Source: Lachnospiraceae bacterium (GTDB lineage: Bacteria; Bacillota; Clostridia; Lachnospirales; Lachnospiraceae). From it: a stretch of 43,572 bases of DNA. The translations under genes and the position numbers were made by a program. Shown one piece after another: positions 1-8,589 of this stretch. How positions within the stretch are numbered: the stretch's first letter is position 1; each line of letters starts with the position of its first letter. Location of the stretch: positions 1-43,572 of the forward strand of contig JAFVCL010000005.1 in NCBI GenBank assembly GCA_017479285.1, in the 5' to 3' direction. The notes under the pieces were generated by a model, which saw only the letters and a list, made by a program, of their open reading frames with translations, did no database searches and had not been told where the DNA came from.

Positions 1-20
1 AAGGGTTTATAAAAATATAA

Positions 21-66
21 AACAGACCTTGGAAAGGGGTCTCGTTAGTCCTTTTCAAGGTCTGTT
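21..66 (-). terminator. Intrinsic terminator downstream of the GMP synthase gene
   Basis: Two 17-base arms (21-37 and 50-66) pair with a single G-T type mismatch around a 12-base loop. On the minus strand the stem is followed by a T-rich run (complement of 1-20). It lies about 80 bases past the stop of the minus-strand gene at 148-1131, so it most likely ends that transcript. The stem is long enough to act in both directions. Confidence 0.75.
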
Positions 67-147
67 ACTATTGTTCTATTTAATTCTTACAGGCTAAGAC
101 AGTTTACCTCTTGGAGGATAATCTGCTTTGCCCTTGGACATCTTGTA

Positions 148-1131
148 TTATTCGTATTCGATTGTCGCACTGGGCTTCGGAGTAAAATCATAGAGTACTC
201 TGTTTACGCCCTTAACCTCAGTCGTTATTCTCTTAACAAGAGTCTTCATGAGGTCAAAGGGTATGTCCTCCACCTCAGCGGTCATAGCGTCGGTAGTGTT
301 AACGGCACGGATTATTACAGGCCACTCAAAGGTTCTCTTTCCGTCCTTTATACCTGTGGATTTAAAATCGGGAACAACGGTAAAGTACTGCCATACCTTG
401 CCCTCAAGTCCGTTCTTTGCAAACTCCTCGCGAAGAATGGCGTCTGCCTCGCGAACCGCTTCGAGTCTGTCTCTGGTAATTGCTCCGGGGCAGCGGACGC
501 CGAGTCCCGGTCCGGGGAAGGGCTGACGGTAAACCATATTGGACGGAAGTCCGAGACGCTCACCGACGATTCTTACCTCGTCCTTAAACAGGATCTTAAC
601 CGGCTCAACGAGCTCAAACTTCATATCCTCGGGAAGTCCGCCCGCATTGTGATGAGCCTTGATTCCTTTTTCACTCTCAAGGATATCTGGCCAAATAGTG
701 CCCTGTGCAAGGAATTCTATTCCGTCAAGCTTTCTGGCTTCCTCAGCGAATACCTCGATAAACTCACCGCCTATGATCTTTCTCTTTGTCTCGGGATCTG
801 TTACTCCGGCAAGCTTATCAAGAAATCTGTCGGTTGCATCCACATATACAAGGTTTGCCTTCATCTGGTTTCTGAATACTTCGATAACCTGCTCCGGCTC
901 GCCCTTTCTCAGTAATCCGTGATTTACATGTACGCAGGTAAGCTGGTCGCCGACCGCCTTTATCAACATCGCCGCTACAACCGAGGAATCAACTCCTCCC
1001 GAGAGTGCGAGGAGAACCTTTTTGTCCCCTATCTGCTCACGGAGAGCCCCTATCTGTTCTTCGATAAACGCATCGGCAAGCTCCGCGTTTGTTATCCTTT
1101 CCATATCATCCGGTCTTCTGTCGTAAATCAT
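148..1131 (-). CDS. guaA: GMP synthase, ATP-pyrophosphatase subunit (no glutaminase domain)
   Basis: Converts XMP to GMP with ATP and ammonia in purine synthesis. The 327-residue protein has the PP-loop SGGVDSS at residues 44-50 and ends in the GMP synthase dimerisation domain (PFPGPGLGVR, then FTPKPSATIEYE at the C-terminus). The usual bacterial GuaA has about 510-525 residues, with a class I glutaminase domain in front; that domain is absent here and no open frame upstream encodes it. This is the split arrangement known from archaea and some Firmicutes, with the glutaminase as a separate protein. The start is supported by AGGAGG nine bases upstream. It follows the chemoreceptor gene by 36 bases. 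Confidence 0.9.
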   Translation of the reverse strand: MIYDRRPDDMERITNAELADAFIEEQIGALREQIGDKKVLLALSGGVDSSVVAAMLIKAVGDQLTCVHVNHGLLRKGEPEQVIEVFRNQMKANLVYVDATDRFLDKLAGVTDPETKRKIIGGEFIEVFAEEARKLDGIEFLAQGTIWPDILESEKGIKAHHNAGGLPEDMKFELVEPVKILFKDEVRIVGERLGLPSNMVYRQPFPGPGLGVRCPGAITRDRLEAVREADAILREEFAKNGLEGKVWQYFTVVPDFKSTGIKDGKRTFEWPVIIRAVNTTDAMTAEVEDIPFDLMKTLVKRITTEVKGVNRVLYDFTPKPSATIEYE

Positions 1132-1167
1132 ATATTCTTTCCTCCTGTGAGCGGCAACTGCCGTTAT

Positions 1168-3213
1168 TTACACCGTAAAGCTTCCGAGTATTCTTATAAG
1201 CTCCTCGGATTTCGTTTTCAGCTTATTCGAAGCCTCGTCGAGATTACCGATAGCGGATACCTGCTTCTCGGCTGCATCATTAACCTCTCCCGCGCAGGAG
1301 ACGGTCTCTGTTGATATCTCCGAAATACCTTCTATTGAACTCAGCGTCTCTGCCCTCGACTTGTCCATCTGGCTGACATTCTCGAATATTGTATCAAGGG
1401 ACTCGATAAGTCCGGTAACCTGGGAATTGATTATATTGAACGATTCCTTTGTCTTCTCGACGACCTCGCTCTGGGATGCGACTGCCTCTCCCGCTTTTCC
1501 CGCCGTCTTTACAACATCCTCTGTCTGAAGGGAGACATCGTTGACTATCTCACTTATCCTTCCGGCAGATTCCATACACTGCGTGGAAAGATTTCTTATC
1601 TCTTCCGCAACTACCGTAAAGCCGCGTCCGGCCTCTCCCGCTCTTGCGGCCTCAATGCTGGCGTTAAGTGAGAGCAGATTTGTTCTCTTGGCGATATCGT
1701 TTATGGTGTTGACAACATCGTGTACTGCTTTAAGCTTCTCCTCAAGCTGCTTTATGGTGGAGATTACTTCATCCGTTATCTCACCGGTAACCTCCGCGCT
1801 TTCGGTAAGTTCCTTAACAGAAGCGATACCCTCCTCGATGGTTTCTCCGGTCCGGGCGGTAAATCTGCTTATCTCGTCCGTATTTCCGGTAACCTCGGTT
1901 ATCTTTCCGGAGAGATTGTCCATCTGTCTTAAGCAGTTGGTGGAGTTATTGTCAAGCTTGTCTGTTCCCTCCTCGATCCTCGTGACTGCTCTCCGGATAT
2001 CTCCGGAGGTTTCCTTAAAGGTCTCCGATGCGGTCTCCATCTCCTTTGCGGAGGAATCGACCTCTCCGCCTATCTCGTTGACCTTTGTTATAAGCTTCTT
2101 TACATTACCCACCGTGTGATTGATACCGCCGCAAAGCTGGGCAAGCTCGTCTTTTCCTTTTGCGTGGAGCTCTGTCGTGAGGTCTCCGTCCGCAACCTTT
2201 TTCAGCTTCCTTAATATGTAGTGGATTGTCCCGGTCATCTTTGCCGATATAAGGGTCGCAAGAGTAAGGCTGACTGCTGCCGCCACAATGGTAAGAACCA
2301 TCGTAAATATCTTGATGTTGTTTGTCCTTGCCACAATATCGGTCTGGGGGATAAGCGCGGCGACCATATCTCCGCTCTCGTTTATCTTGCTGAATGCGAA
2401 CAGGAATCGCTTTCCGTTCATCATTACCATATACGCGTCGGATTCCTTCTCTGAAGCAATCGCATCCGCATAAAAGCTCTGCCCGGATATGATCCCCCGG
2501 TTATCCATATCACTGTTGCCATGGAATTCCTTTCCGTCGGTAGTCACTATGGCAACATAGCCGTTCTCCCCCGCTTCAAGGATACTGAGCGCATCCCTTA
2601 TTGTCTCCGCATCAAAATCGGCGATAATAACGGCATTGAGATTTCCGAGCTTTCTTACATATCTGAGGGCATACTCCCCGACATGAAGTCCCATTTCGGT
2701 ATCAAGCTCATCATTTCTTCCGAAGAGATGCCACGAGCCGCTGTCCGCAGCGATTGCCTGTCCTTCTATCGAATCTGAGAATATCCGGTATGCGTTATCG
2801 GAAACGGGGATGCTCCGGGCCATAATGCTCCTTCCCTCTTCCCCGATAAAGTAGATATCCTTAACCTTTGTATCTACCGTGGTTTTTGAAAGGAGATTGT
2901 CCCCGTATGTCCTCTTAAGCGCTCCCGATTTTTCCTTGTCAAGGCTTCCCTTGAAGAAGAAGCCGAGATCCTGGTCGATGAGATATGCTCTGAATTCTTC
3001 CTTCTCGCTGTCGATGATAAGTGTTACATACTCATTAAGCACATCTGCAGTCTGCAGAGTCTGGTTCTTGTATTCCTCCGTTATTGCCACCGACGCCCTG
3101 TTGTAGGATATTATCCCCAATGCTACAACGCAGGCGATCGGTACAAAGAATGATATTATCAGTCTGAATCTGATGCTGTGAAAAAAAGGCACCCTAACCT
3201 TTTCTGTCCCCAT
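1168..3213 (-). CDS. Methyl-accepting chemotaxis protein
   Basis: Membrane chemoreceptor that passes an extracellular signal to CheA/CheW. Order in 681 residues: short cytoplasmic N-terminus, membrane helix about 16-37, a sensor region of about 260 residues resembling a Cache domain, second membrane helix about 301-323, HAMP about 324-377, then a long coiled-coil signalling domain. The signalling tip is clear at 520-540 (IEAARAGEAGRGF, VVAEEIR). There is no C-terminal pentapeptide for CheR. GGGAGG precedes the ATG. No other chemotaxis gene is in the window, so this looks like a scattered receptor; the ligand cannot be predicted. Confidence 0.95.
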   Translation of the reverse strand: MGTEKVRVPFFHSIRFRLIISFFVPIACVVALGIISYNRASVAITEEYKNQTLQTADVLNEYVTLIIDSEKEEFRAYLIDQDLGFFFKGSLDKEKSGALKRTYGDNLLSKTTVDTKVKDIYFIGEEGRSIMARSIPVSDNAYRIFSDSIEGQAIAADSGSWHLFGRNDELDTEMGLHVGEYALRYVRKLGNLNAVIIADFDAETIRDALSILEAGENGYVAIVTTDGKEFHGNSDMDNRGIISGQSFYADAIASEKESDAYMVMMNGKRFLFAFSKINESGDMVAALIPQTDIVARTNNIKIFTMVLTIVAAAVSLTLATLISAKMTGTIHYILRKLKKVADGDLTTELHAKGKDELAQLCGGINHTVGNVKKLITKVNEIGGEVDSSAKEMETASETFKETSGDIRRAVTRIEEGTDKLDNNSTNCLRQMDNLSGKITEVTGNTDEISRFTARTGETIEEGIASVKELTESAEVTGEITDEVISTIKQLEEKLKAVHDVVNTINDIAKRTNLLSLNASIEAARAGEAGRGFTVVAEEIRNLSTQCMESAGRISEIVNDVSLQTEDVVKTAGKAGEAVASQSEVVEKTKESFNIINSQVTGLIESLDTIFENVSQMDKSRAETLSSIEGISEISTETVSCAGEVNDAAEKQVSAIGNLDEASNKLKTKSEELIRILGSFTV

Positions 3214-3272
3214 TTGTTTTTCCTCCCAAGGTTATTCAGAGCAAGCGGAATATATTGTCCCGTTTGATTTTT

Positions 3273-4853
3273 TTAAATCTCAAAAAGGTCGCTGTACTCC
3301 TTAAGCGCACCCTCCGTCTCGTGTGCAAGCACCTTCTTTGCAAGCACTTTGCCGAGCTGTACGCCCTCCTGGTCAAAGCTGTTTATGTTCCATACAAAGC
3401 CCTGGAACATTACCTTGTTCTCAAAGTGTGAGAGGAGCGCTCCGAGTGCTTCGGGTGTAAGGCTGTCACCGATGATTATACTTGAAGGTCTTCCGCCCTC
3501 GAAGTTCTTGTTACTGTTCTCATCCTTCTTTCCGCAGGCAAACGCAACAATCTGGGCCGCAACATTCGCGCAGAGCTTCTTCTGGCTGGTGCTTCCCTGT
3601 ATCTCTACATCCGTTCCGATCTGGCTGTCCTTGAATCCGATGAACTGAAGAGGGATGATATTCGTTCCCTGATGGAGAAGCTGATAGAAGGAGTGCTGTC
3701 CGTTTGTTCCCGGCTCGCCGAATATAACCGGACCGGTAACATAATCTACGGGTTCTCCGAAGCGGTTAACGCTCTTTCCGTTGGACTCCATGTCAAGCTG
3801 CTGGAGGTGTGCCGGGAATCTCGAGAGCGCCTGGGAATAAGGGAGAACCGCCGTAGAAGGGTATCCAAGGACATTCCTCTCGTAAACTCCGATAAGTGCA
3901 TCCAGCATCGCAGGGTTCTTAAGAAGATCCCTGTTTGCGGCAAGCTTGTCCTCTGCGGCTGCGCCCTCAAGGAATCTTGCAAAAATTTCGGGACCGAAAG
4001 CAAGGGAAAGAATCGCTCCGCCCACACCCGATGTGGAAGAAAATCTTCCGCCGATGTAGTCGTCCATAAAGAACGCCTGTAAATAATCCGCGCTCTTTGC
4101 AAGGGGTGAGGTCTCGCTCGTAACCGCTATCATATGCTTTGAAGGATCAAGTCCCGCCTTCTTAAGCGCATCCTTTACAAAGGATTCATTTGTAAGGGTC
4201 TCGAGTGTTGTACCCGACTTTGAAACGAGGATGAAAATGGAATGTGCAACATCGACCGAGGCAAGTACCGCTGCGGCATCATCGGGATCCACATTGCTTA
4301 TAAACTTAGCTTCCATCTTGAAGCAGTCATTCTTCTTTGCCCAGTTCTCAAGCGCAAGATACATTGCGCGGGGACCAAGGTCGCTTCCGCCGATTCCTAT
4401 CTGGACAACCGTAGTAAACTTTTCTCCGGCAGCGTTTACGATCTCTCCGTTGTGAACCTTGTTCGCAAAATCCGCGATTTTCTTTTGTTCGCCGATATAA
4501 AACTCTCTCTTGTCGCCGCCGTCAGCATTTACAGCATTTCCAAGCTGTCCGCGGGTAAGGTGGTGGAGAACCATCCTCTTCTCACCGGTATTGATAACTG
4601 CTCCGTTATAGAGCTCCTCAAACTTATCCGTAAGCTGTGCTTCCTCGGCAAGCGCCTTGAGAGCGTCTATCGTCTCTTCGTCAACAGCCTTAGCCGCATA
4701 ATTGTAGTTAAGCCCTGCTGCCATGGGTACGGAGTAAGTCTTTACTCTCTTTGCTCCGCTCTCCCCGCTCATCACCTCCTGAAGCTTTACAGGCTTTACT
4801 GCCTTAAGCTTTCCGAACGCCTCCAGCTTATCAAAATTTTTCCAGTCTGCCAT
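3273..4853 (-). CDS. pgi: Glucose-6-phosphate isomerase
   Basis: Interconverts glucose-6-phosphate and fructose-6-phosphate in glycolysis and gluconeogenesis. It has 526 residues with two SIS-type sugar isomerase domains. The signature VQIGIGGSDLGPRAM lies at about 150-164, and NGQHSFYQLLHQGT carries the conserved active-site His region. The length fits the long Pgi group. GGAGG lies eight bases before the ATG, and its own promoter is visible at 4906-4934. It ends 59 bases before the chemoreceptor start, so readthrough into that gene is possible. Confidence 0.95.
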   Translation of the reverse strand: MADWKNFDKLEAFGKLKAVKPVKLQEVMSGESGAKRVKTYSVPMAAGLNYNYAAKAVDEETIDALKALAEEAQLTDKFEELYNGAVINTGEKRMVLHHLTRGQLGNAVNADGGDKREFYIGEQKKIADFANKVHNGEIVNAAGEKFTTVVQIGIGGSDLGPRAMYLALENWAKKNDCFKMEAKFISNVDPDDAAAVLASVDVAHSIFILVSKSGTTLETLTNESFVKDALKKAGLDPSKHMIAVTSETSPLAKSADYLQAFFMDDYIGGRFSSTSGVGGAILSLAFGPEIFARFLEGAAAEDKLAANRDLLKNPAMLDALIGVYERNVLGYPSTAVLPYSQALSRFPAHLQQLDMESNGKSVNRFGEPVDYVTGPVIFGEPGTNGQHSFYQLLHQGTNIIPLQFIGFKDSQIGTDVEIQGSTSQKKLCANVAAQIVAFACGKKDENSNKNFEGGRPSSIIIGDSLTPEALGALLSHFENKVMFQGFVWNINSFDQEGVQLGKVLAKKVLAHETEGALKEYSDLFEI

Positions 4854-4880
4854 TTTCGTTTCCTCCGTTTAAAAACACTA

Positions 4881-4904
4881 AAAGAGTGCATTTCTGCACC
4901 CTTT
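4881..4904 (-). terminator. Probable terminator after the ATPase gene, overlapping the pgi start site
   Basis: Arms 4881-4890 and 4895-4904 pair around a 4-base loop; the single mismatch becomes a G-U pair in minus-strand RNA. TTTTAGTGTTTTT follows on the minus strand. It lies about 70 bases beyond the ATPase stop. The likely pgi transcription start falls inside the stem, so pgi RNA would hold only part of it. Confidence 0.55.
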
Positions 4905-4905
4905 A

Positions 4906-4934
4906 AGTATAGTAAAAATCTATGGATTTGTAAA
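4906..4934 (-). promoter_or_regulatory. Sigma-70-type promoter for pgi
   Basis: Minus-strand -35 TTTACA (4929-4934), a 17-bp spacer and -10 TATACT (4906-4911). Transcription would start near 4899, about 45 bases before the pgi ATG. Confidence 0.7.
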
Positions 4935-4970
4935 TGATTTCAAATTTCAAATAGAGAGTCAAGATGCTTC

Positions 4971-6017
4971 TTAATTATTCATTTCATTTTTCACAAACAC
5001 ATCAAATCTGGGAAGCCTAAAACTAACCATCCAATGTGTGTTTGTATTTATCAGTCCCTTGTCTCTAAGCCTTGCCCTGTACTGCGAAAACTCATTCTTT
5101 TTTTCTTTTGCCAGCTCCAGTATTTCCGCTACATGCATTTCTTTTTTCTGAACAATAAAGGACATATACCATCTATCCTTGGGAGAAAGCTCCGACCAGA
5201 TTTTTTCATAGACATAGTGTCTTAATGCCTCATCAAATTTTGCAAGTATTTCGTTATTGATCATGTGGGTGTCATCTTCCCATAAGTACTTTCCAAGAGC
5301 CTGGTATGCAAAAGGATATCCTTTGGTTATCAGTGCATATTCCATCGCCGTATCCTGCTTTATCCCCATGGTTTTCGAGTATCGGTCCGCTATAAGAGTC
5401 ATATTCAGCGGTTCCATTTCGTATTTCAATGCCCTATACAGAAATGTAAGGTTTTTCTCGTTCTCAAGGCTTCTTATGTTCTCATACAAGCCTGCCATTA
5501 TAAGATAAATCGGCAATTCCTCTCTGATCATTATTTGAAAGCTGCTGGCAAATTCTCTCATGTAGGCAGTATTCGATACTTCATCAACCGTAACAAGAAG
5601 CCTTTTCTTTTTCTTTTTTATCTCCTTCAGTATTATCTCAAGGGCTGATTCAATATCGGCAACCGGTGATTTTGAAGTGATATTGACCCCTATTCCGAAT
5701 TTGGACAGATTGACACCGGTATCTATGAATTTTGTAAGGAAATCCTTACTGTCATAAAGCTTCGCGACAAGCCCTTCCAGCATATTTCTTTCCGGATTCA
5801 GCCTGATTATAATCCACTCCTCGGATTCAGCCAGCTTCCTTTCAATTGAAGTCATTGTAACGGTTTTTCCGCTTCCTCTCGTCCCTGACAGCATAAAGCA
5901 CGGATTCTGAACATATTCTCCACTTAATTCATCTATGATTTCATCAATCAAAATATCTCTGCTTATATACTGCAACGGCACTCTTCCAAAATTAATGGCA
6001 AAAGGATTCTTTTTCAT
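4971..6017 (-). CDS. ORC/CDC6-like P-loop ATPase with C-terminal winged helix
   Basis: An AAA-type ATP-binding protein of 348 residues. Walker A is GTRGSGKT at 45-52 and Walker B is LLVTVDEV with D145-E146. The last 80 or so residues (AEILELAKEKKNEFSQYRAR and onward) look like a winged-helix DNA-binding domain. This layout is found in AAA_16/ORC1-CDC6-like orphan ATPases of gut bacteria and archaea, whose role is unknown. AGGAG precedes the ATG by about ten bases. It is more AT-rich than its neighbours, suggesting acquisition by transfer. The striking feature is the phased repeat array covering its promoter and leader, which points to self-regulation or site-specific DNA binding (inference). 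No partner gene lies beside it. Confidence 0.8.
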   Translation of the reverse strand: MKKNPFAINFGRVPLQYISRDILIDEIIDELSGEYVQNPCFMLSGTRGSGKTVTMTSIERKLAESEEWIIIRLNPERNMLEGLVAKLYDSKDFLTKFIDTGVNLSKFGIGVNITSKSPVADIESALEIILKEIKKKKKRLLVTVDEVSNTAYMREFASSFQIMIREELPIYLIMAGLYENIRSLENEKNLTFLYRALKYEMEPLNMTLIADRYSKTMGIKQDTAMEYALITKGYPFAYQALGKYLWEDDTHMINNEILAKFDEALRHYVYEKIWSELSPKDRWYMSFIVQKKEMHVAEILELAKEKKNEFSQYRARLRDKGLINTNTHWMVSFRLPRFDVFVKNEMNN

Positions 6018-6066
6018 AATTTATAATCTCCTGACAATTTTATATAACCCCGAATCTGTTAAAACC

Positions 6067-6196
6067 CATATACGCTCTTTTTATATACTCCTATATACTT
6101 TTCCCTGTATTATATACTTCTATATACTCTTATATACTTTTCTCTATTCTATATACTTTTATATACTTTTCTTAAGTTTATATACTTTTATATACT
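6067..6196. repeat. Phased array of nine direct TATATACT repeats (plus one degenerate copy)
   Basis: TATATACT on the plus strand begins at 6082, 6092, 6111, 6121, 6131, 6150, 6160, 6179 and 6189; a degenerate CATATACG lies at 6067. The steps are 10, 19, 10, 10, 19, 10, 19 and 10 bases, that is one or about two helical turns, so all copies face nearly the same side of the helix. The array covers the -10 and spacer of the ATPase promoter and most of its leader. This is the layout of a cooperative operator or iteron cluster. Confidence 0.85.
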
Positions 6197-6204
6197 TTTG
6201 TCAA
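6177..6204 (-). promoter_or_regulatory. Promoter of the ATPase gene, embedded in the repeat array
   Basis: Minus-strand consensus -35 TTGACA (6199-6204), a 16-bp spacer and -10 TATAAA (6177-6182). The two right-most repeats overlap the -10 and the spacer; the other seven lie downstream of the expected start site. A protein bound there would block initiation or elongation. Confidence 0.6.
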
Positions 6205-6249
6205 GTTATAATGAATTGTTTCGTAAAGGCTGTTTAAGAATATTTAGAA

Positions 6250-6284
6250 AAACCGGAGTGACACTGTTTCATCATCTCCGGTTT
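6250..6284 (-). terminator. Terminator of the SUV3-like helicase gene
   Basis: Perfect 9-base arms (6250-6258 and 6276-6284) with a 17-base loop, followed on the minus strand by a T-rich stretch (the stem ends in TTT, then TTCTAAATATTCTT). It lies about 95 bases past the helicase stop. Confidence 0.65.
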
Positions 6285-6379
6285 AGTAATTTTTGATAAG
6301 ATTCTTTTTTATATTTTTGCTGGGAAAATGGCAATCCTATGCATCTTCCTCCCAATGTATCTCACCTGCGTTCCGCTCC

Positions 6380-8479
6380 TTAATGTCTTCCCCCTCTTCG
6401 GCCACGGTCACCGGCCTGTCTTGCGTACCTCGCCCCGTAGATTCCTCTGTTTTCCTCATAAATCTTTCGGCAAGCGCTGCATCTTTCCGACCCGAAACCG
6501 ACAGGTAGCTGTCTTCCGCAGTCCTTACATCTCTTGATGAACTTGTTTTTGTTTCCGCTGAGGAAATCCTCGATTGCAAGCTCGGTGTTTTTCTTCTCCT
6601 CCATCAGCCATTCCTCGTCCATTATCTTTCCCATGTGAACGGAGAAAAGGTGGTACAGCTCAAGAAGCTTGTAATAGGTCTCCAGCTTTTCAAGCTCATT
6701 ATGTCCGTTTCGCGGGTATGAGGGCTTCTCCAGTGAAACATCCGCCGCGTATGTAAGGCAGTACTGGACCCATTGGTCGAGAACTCTCGGATTTCCGTCA
6801 TCTATCGGGCAGGAGATCATATCATAAATGACATCCTTCTTGTTATCGCTGTCCCCGTATATAAGGTCAAAATCAAGGCTTTGATCCTTAAGTGTCCGGT
6901 AAAGTGTCAGCATACGGTCTATCTTCATTTTCTCGTATGGCTTTTGGGGATGGATATTGTACCATACCGTAAGTATCTCGCTAAGTGTGGCATCAAGTCC
7001 CACAAGCATCCTCGGGAAACCGAGTATCGCCGAATGTATCTGGGGGAGCGGCTTTCCGATCGTCTTCTTAAGCACCGGAAGAAATTCCGCATCTGTTGTA
7101 TTTACATACCCTATATCGTATTTTCCGAATCTTCCCGCCCGGCCGGCGATCTGGAGGATTTCGTCGGGCTTCAGGTCACGGCGCGTCTGTCCGTCAAATT
7201 TCCAGCTCTCCGCAAATATGATCCTCTGTATCGGAAGATTTATACCCATTCCGATCGCATCCGTGGAAATGACTATCTTCGTCTCTCCGCTCGCAAATCT
7301 CCTTACCTCGGATTTTCTTGTCTCCGGGGGGAGCTTTCCGTATATGACGCTCGCCTTTATCCCCATCATCTCAAAGCGCGCGGCAAGATCGAGCACACGC
7401 TTCTTGGAGAACAGTATATAGCAGTCCCCTTCCCTTATCTGGTTCCTTGTGATCCTGTTGCTGTCACTGAGCACGAAGGGCGTATCCTCAACCACAAGCC
7501 CTGTCTTTCTCTCATGCCTTGTAATATCATAGACATCACCGCAGGTTCCTATGATCTCCGTCAAAAGCTCAGTTACATTGTCGCTGGAGAGCAGGTATAT
7601 TTCCTTCGCCTTGATTCCCAGTATTGCTCTCGACCAGGCCGCGCCCCTCTCGGGGTCTGCGATCATCTGGCACTCGTCTATGACTGCTATGTCATATTCT
7701 CCCTCTATGTCGAGGGTCTCGACCGTCTGGGACAGCACCCTGCTGTTTTCCACCGTAATGTGCTCCTCACCGGTTCTCATGGAAGTCGGCGTTCCTGCAT
7801 CGTTAAGCGTATCAAAAACCTCAAGGGCAAGGAGTCTGAGGGGTGAGAGATAAACTCCGCACTGTGCCTCCTTAAGATGCTGGATTGCCTCATAGGTCTT
7901 CCCGGAGTTTGTCGGTCCGACATGAAGGTGGAAATTCCTGACCATCGCTCTTGTCTCGACATACTCCGCAGTCGGATCCGTCTGGACGAGTCCCATTATC
8001 TGCATCTTTATCTTCCGGTCGTAGAATTTGCGGAACTTTTCTTCTATCGGGGTTCCCTTTGTGATTATATATCTGTTCTTTGGATCCGATACATAATCGA
8101 GATAGCTCTCTATCGCATCATCGCTTCTTGTAAGCGCAAGGATTTCCCAGTCTTTTCCGGCAACGGTGGCAATCAGCCTGTCCATCTCCTCCTCGCTTTT
8201 CTTGCGCTGTGCAGGAGGCTGAAGTGAAATTGACGCCTTCATCGCAAGAATCCTCGGGTAAAGATCGGCATACTGATAGCCGTAAAATGCATTCCTCACC
8301 ACATTTCCGGTAGAATTTATCTTTTTATCAAGTTTTTTTATGTTGGAGGGGTTTTTTCTGTTGCAAAGTCTCTCAAAGGTATCGGCGTAGAGCTCTTCCA
8401 TTCTCTGCTCAAGAGCCCTCGCCCTTTCGAGCTCCGCTTCCCTCTCATCCTCTATCTGTGTCTGTTTATCCTGATCCAT
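6380..8479 (-). CDS. SUV3-like superfamily 2 RNA helicase with C-terminal zinc ribbon
   Basis: A DExH-type helicase of 699 residues that matches the SUV3 group (mitochondrial RNA degradosome helicase) better than RecQ or DEAD-box proteins. Motifs: GPTNSGKT at 188-195, SPLRLLALE at 212-220, DECQ at 268-271, YGKLPPETR at 380-388, TDAIGMGINL at 406-415 and QIAGRAGR at 443-450. A charged helical N-terminus precedes the core. The C-terminus has a four-Cys zinc ribbon (C651, C654, C667, C670) and a short Arg/Gly-rich tail that could bind RNA. The substrate is probably structured RNA (inference). It stands alone as a transcription unit with its own terminator. Confidence 0.85.
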   Translation of the reverse strand: MDQDKQTQIEDEREAELERARALEQRMEELYADTFERLCNRKNPSNIKKLDKKINSTGNVVRNAFYGYQYADLYPRILAMKASISLQPPAQRKKSEEEMDRLIATVAGKDWEILALTRSDDAIESYLDYVSDPKNRYIITKGTPIEEKFRKFYDRKIKMQIMGLVQTDPTAEYVETRAMVRNFHLHVGPTNSGKTYEAIQHLKEAQCGVYLSPLRLLALEVFDTLNDAGTPTSMRTGEEHITVENSRVLSQTVETLDIEGEYDIAVIDECQMIADPERGAAWSRAILGIKAKEIYLLSSDNVTELLTEIIGTCGDVYDITRHERKTGLVVEDTPFVLSDSNRITRNQIREGDCYILFSKKRVLDLAARFEMMGIKASVIYGKLPPETRKSEVRRFASGETKIVISTDAIGMGINLPIQRIIFAESWKFDGQTRRDLKPDEILQIAGRAGRFGKYDIGYVNTTDAEFLPVLKKTIGKPLPQIHSAILGFPRMLVGLDATLSEILTVWYNIHPQKPYEKMKIDRMLTLYRTLKDQSLDFDLIYGDSDNKKDVIYDMISCPIDDGNPRVLDQWVQYCLTYAADVSLEKPSYPRNGHNELEKLETYYKLLELYHLFSVHMGKIMDEEWLMEEKKNTELAIEDFLSGNKNKFIKRCKDCGRQLPVGFGSERCSACRKIYEENRGIYGARYARQAGDRGRRGGRH

Positions 8480-8589
8480 ATTGTCCTGTTAATTAATATT
8501 TATTTTTCAAGGTCAGATAACCAAAGCTTATCTGTCCCCTGTCTGAATTATAATTTTAAATCCGCGTAAACGGCAGCATGATTCTCCGC

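Noticed and set aside
6337-6579. 80-codon minus-strand frame overlapping the 3' end of the helicase gene
   Set aside because: It lies in another frame of a gene with clear zinc-ribbon coding up to its stop at 6380 and has no start signal.
8514-8534. Hairpin CAGATAA/TTATCTG between xth and the helicase gene as a terminator
   Set aside because: Stem and loop are present but no T-run follows in the minus direction, so its role is undecided and it is not listed.
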